From Ligilactobacillus ubinensis (GTDB taxonomy: Bacteria; Bacillota; Bacilli; Lactobacillales; Lactobacillaceae), in the NCBI RefSeq assembly GCF_024160875.1, contig NZ_JAIULA010000016.1:1-64000 (forward strand): 64,000 nt of DNA, in the 5' to 3' direction. Positions 61,341 through 64,000 of the stretch are shown here, one piece after another. Under the pieces are notes generated by a model. It did not search any database and had not been told where the DNA came from. It saw nothing but the letters and a program-made list of their open reading frames with translations. Each line of letters opens with the position of its first letter. The stretch's first letter is position 1. A program made the translations under genes and the position numbers.

Positions 61341-61910
61341 TTATTTTACGGCATCTACTAAATGTTGAATGGCACCAATCATTATTTTCTTAATTTCACT
61401 TGGAGGTTCTGGATTGTCTTGATCTAACCATAAACGCAAAATGTTAATAAAACCACCTAATTGAAATGACATAACATATGCTACCTGTTTTGAGTCCCCT
61501 TTTATATGCCATGGAGCAGCAAAATTATTATAACGAGTAATAGCCTTTCTTTGCCAAACTTCATTCATATGATCAAAAAGGCCTTGCTTAATTAGTAATC
61601 TAATAAGATCTTTTTGTGTCCACCAATAATTTAGAAAGGTATCAAATGTCGTGTCTAATGTTATTGAGTTTGCTTGCTTTGTTTGTTTAAGCAAAGACTG
61701 AAAATAAGTATCAAATAATTTATCGCAGAAATAGTTTACTACAGCTTCTTTATTTTTAAAAGAGTGATAAAAAGTTTTTCGCGATAAATCTGCTTGCTGA
61801 GCTATTTCAGTGATTGTTATGTCTTGAAAATCCTCAGATTTCATTAATTCTATTAGTGCCTCACTTAACCATTGTTTTGATTGTTCAACCATTCTTTCTT
61901 TACCATTCAT
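61341..61910 (-). CDS. TetR family regulator of the divergent pump
   Basis: 189 aa. HTH: WLSEALIELMKSEDFQDITITEIAQQADLSRKTFYHSFKNKEAVVNYF. The C-terminal domain resembles the TetR_C_33/AcrR-like type (FQLGGFINILRLWL). ATG after AAGGAGATGG. Divergent from the DHA2 pump, with a GGTAACA-TC-TGTTACC palindrome between. Confidence 0.9.
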   Translation of the reverse strand: MNGKERMVEQSKQWLSEALIELMKSEDFQDITITEIAQQADLSRKTFYHSFKNKEAVVNYFCDKLFDTYFQSLLKQTKQANSITLDTTFDTFLNYWWTQKDLIRLLIKQGLFDHMNEVWQRKAITRYNNFAAPWHIKGDSKQVAYVMSFQLGGFINILRLWLDQDNPEPPSEIKKIMIGAIQHLVDAVK

Positions 61911-62017
61911 AAAATATCCATCTCCTTAAACAGGTTACAAATATAGTGAATCTGTTTCACTTGTTCAAAGTCTATTGTATTACTTAGCGTTTTAATTATA
62001 ATAGGAATTGCATTAAG

Positions 62018-62033
62018 GGTAACATCTGTTACC
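62018..62033. promoter_or_regulatory. 16-bp TetR operator
   Basis: GGTAACA-TC-TGTTACC, a perfect palindrome 35 bases before the pump start codon; a half-site TGTTACC recurs at 62046-62052 next to the ribosome site. Expected binding site of the TetR protein encoded divergently. Confidence 0.8.
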
Positions 62034-62067
62034 TTTGGAGTCAAATGTTACCTAAAGGAGGAGGAAA

Positions 62068-63918
62068 ATGTCAAAATTAATTAAAGGGTTAAGTTTTATT
62101 GGACTAACAATAGCAATGTTTATGGGGACACTAGATAGCACTATTGTTAATATTGCCTTACCCAAAATTATGAGTTATTTTAATACGAGTCTTACTAATA
62201 CAAGTTGGGTAGCAACGATATATATTTTAGCTTTAGCTGTATTTATGATAACAGGTTCTAAAATAGCTGATCGTTATGGACGTAAAAAAGTAATGCTCAT
62301 CGGCCTTGCCTTGTTTGGGGGCTTTTCTGCTGCTTGTATGTTAGCCAACTCACTGCAAGAATTAGTTATATTTCGCTTTTTCCAAGGAATTGGTGGAGCA
62401 ATTATTACGCCTATTGTATTACCAATGGGTATCGAAATTTTTGGTAAAGAGAACATGTCTAAGGTAGCAAGTATTATCGGAGCTGTGACAGCTTTAGCAG
62501 CTGCTGGTGGTCCACCAATTGGCGGTATAATTCTTGAATATGCTTCTTGGCGTGAGGTTTTTGGAATTAATGTTCCCTTAACAATTGTTTCTTTTTTAAT
62601 TGTCTTATTTTGGATAGATGAATCATATGATGAAACTTTAGCTGGTAAAGTTGATTATTTAGGAACCATTCTTTTAACATTAGGATTAGGTGGTGTAACA
62701 TTTGGAATGTTAGAAGGACGAGAATATGGATGGAGTTCGGGTACTATTTTAGCTTCACTTATTGTGGGATTACTAGCAATTATAGTATTTATTTTTGTAG
62801 AAACTAAAGTCAAGAATCCATTACTTGAATTAGATTTGTTTCGAGAAAAGACCTTAACTGCTTCGTGTCTAGTATATTTTCTAACTGGATTTGCATTGGT
62901 AAGCCCCACCTTGATATTAAATTATTTTTTACAGGATGTTTTAAATTACAAGGCCTTGCACGCGGCATTAATAATTATTCCTGTTTCATTAACAATCATG
63001 ATTGCGATGCCTTTAGGTACACGCTTATTTGATCGAATTGGAGCTATTCCAGTTACTTTGACAGGAGTATTGGTTATGGCATCAAGTTTGTTACTCTTAT
63101 CCTTTATTAAAACAGATACGCCTAAAGAAATTATGATTATTTTCTTAGTCATTAATGGAATTGGATTTGGTTTTTCATCAGTGTCGTTAGTGGCATCCGT
63201 TAAATATTTACCTAAAAATAAAAGTGGCATTGGTTCAGGTATTGTAAATGCAGCACGTCAGTTTGGAACTTGTTTAGGTATTGCAGTCCTGGTAACTGTT
63301 TTGGATGGTAATGTTACTAATGCTAAAAATAATATCAAGCACGATTCAGTTCAAATTGTAAATAAGCAAACACTATCTCCTAAAGTAAAAATTACTTTGC
63401 ACTATGAATTAAATAAGTTGTTTTCATCTAGTAAGGCAACAGCTTTAACAAAGAATAATCAGCATTATTTAAAAAGAAAAATTACAAATGTTGCCAAGTC
63501 AACCAAAGATGTCCCTGTTCCTCAAAAGAATTCTGATTATGGAAAAATTTATTTAGCAGAAGCTAAAATATATCATGCTACACAAGAGCTTAATGTTAGT
63601 TCAACTGCAGTAGTTACCAAGTTGAATTTAATAGCTGCCCAAAATAGTACTATTGCTCCTTTAGCCGCAGCTATGATGCAAATTAACAATGGAAATACAA
63701 CAATATCTAAAAAACAAGCAAAAATTTTAACAGCTATAAAATTACTTGCGCAAAAACAAGTTTTAAAAGATACGTTAACTCAAATTAAGCACAAAAAGAA
63801 TCAACGGATTAGTACCGCATTTAGTCGTACATATGTCGTAGGTGCTTTAATTGTTTTAGTTGTATCCCCTATTGCACTATGGACTGATAAAAAAGCAAAA
63901 GAAGTATTATCAAAATAA
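62068..63918 (+). CDS. DHA2 (EmrB/QacA-like) MFS transporter with long TM13-TM14 loop
   Basis: 616 aa with 14 TM helices. TM1 motif DSTIVNIALPKI, motif A ADRYGRKKVM, motif C AAAGGPPIGGIILEY. After TM13 (near residue 405) a 170-aa insert rich in Lys, Gln, Asn and Thr precedes the last TM (TYVVGALIVLVVSPIALW). Close paralogue of the gene at 58616 and of the broken gene at 40518. ATG after AAAGGAGGAGG. Probably exports a cationic drug under control of the divergent TetR. Confidence 0.92.
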   Translation: MSKLIKGLSFIGLTIAMFMGTLDSTIVNIALPKIMSYFNTSLTNTSWVATIYILALAVFMITGSKIADRYGRKKVMLIGLALFGGFSAACMLANSLQELVIFRFFQGIGGAIITPIVLPMGIEIFGKENMSKVASIIGAVTALAAAGGPPIGGIILEYASWREVFGINVPLTIVSFLIVLFWIDESYDETLAGKVDYLGTILLTLGLGGVTFGMLEGREYGWSSGTILASLIVGLLAIIVFIFVETKVKNPLLELDLFREKTLTASCLVYFLTGFALVSPTLILNYFLQDVLNYKALHAALIIIPVSLTIMIAMPLGTRLFDRIGAIPVTLTGVLVMASSLLLLSFIKTDTPKEIMIIFLVINGIGFGFSSVSLVASVKYLPKNKSGIGSGIVNAARQFGTCLGIAVLVTVLDGNVTNAKNNIKHDSVQIVNKQTLSPKVKITLHYELNKLFSSSKATALTKNNQHYLKRKITNVAKSTKDVPVPQKNSDYGKIYLAEAKIYHATQELNVSSTAVVTKLNLIAAQNSTIAPLAAAMMQINNGNTTISKKQAKILTAIKLLAQKQVLKDTLTQIKHKKNQRISTAFSRTYVVGALIVLVVSPIALWTDKKAKEVLSK

Positions 63919-64000
63919 GCGCATAGATAGAAGCCACTAATAAATTTGAAATTTAGATTGTCTGGATTAAGCATAACTAGTTATCTTTGTTTTTCCATTT

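Noticed and set aside
1-64000. CRISPR array or tRNA genes
   Set aside because: No regularly spaced direct repeats of 25-40 bases, and no cloverleaf with a TTCAA-type T-loop, were found on either strand by eye.

Overview
This is a low-GC, AT-rich Gram-positive chromosome segment. Strong AGGAGG-type ribosome binding sites, frequent TTG/GTG starts, a T-box leader, an ECF-type vitamin transporter subunit, a Tn916/ICEBs1-type conjugative module, a holin-like type I toxin and DHA2 drug pumps all point to a Lactobacillaceae bacterium. A Ligilactobacillus-like species would fit, but the species cannot be fixed from the sequence alone.

Region 1 (1-13.1 kb) looks like ordinary chromosome. It holds a GNAT acetyltransferase, an unknown 159-aa protein, a GldA-like dehydrogenase, and a T-box with apparent specifier AUC (Ile) in front of a PanE-type 2-ketoacid reductase, followed by a DUF554 protein and an AEC transporter. 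Next come an alpha-carbonic anhydrase, a VanZ-like protein, a pyridoxal-kinase/ECF S-component pair (vitamin B6 uptake and salvage), a DUF998-like membrane protein, two tandem metallophosphoesterases and an MFS transporter.

Region 2 (13.1-34.4 kb) is a mobile block. At its left edge lie an IS30-family element and a short catalytic-domain-only tyrosine recombinase. A conjugation module follows on the minus strand. Read in transcription order it runs: two DUF961 (HelP/Orf22-23-like) proteins, an FtsK-like coupling protein, an oriT with an ACCCCC/GGGGGT nic-type palindrome, a MobT relaxase, TcpC (ConB), TcpD, TcpE, ArdA, a small protein, VirB4-like ATPase, VirB6-like protein, a CwlT-like two-domain hydrolase and two small membrane proteins, the last resembling the YddJ exclusion protein. 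Probable cargo is a 493-aa four-TM protein of unknown function, an FRG-domain protein inside the transfer operon, a divergent AraC regulator/GAPDH pair, and an overlapping EVE-like/DUF3883 gene pair that looks like a modified-DNA restriction module.

Region 3 (34.4-57 kb) is an accessory, partly decayed region. It contains a remnant of the same IS30 element that truncates a GNAT gene, an intact holin-like type I toxin locus with two decayed copies, an unclassified dispersed repeat, Nudix, HIT and GNAT enzymes, a GNAT-nucleotidyltransferase fusion, a DHA2 pump killed by a single TGA whose TetR regulator has an ATT start, a MarR/quinone-oxidoreductase pair with twin operators, a Ser/Thr-rich surface protein, a frameshifted ABC transporter and a TcaA-like anchored protein.

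Region 4 (57-64 kb) carries two more DHA2 pumps with a long loop before the last TM segment. Each has its own regulator (MarR or TetR) and its own palindromic operator. No tRNA, rRNA or CRISPR array was found in the window.
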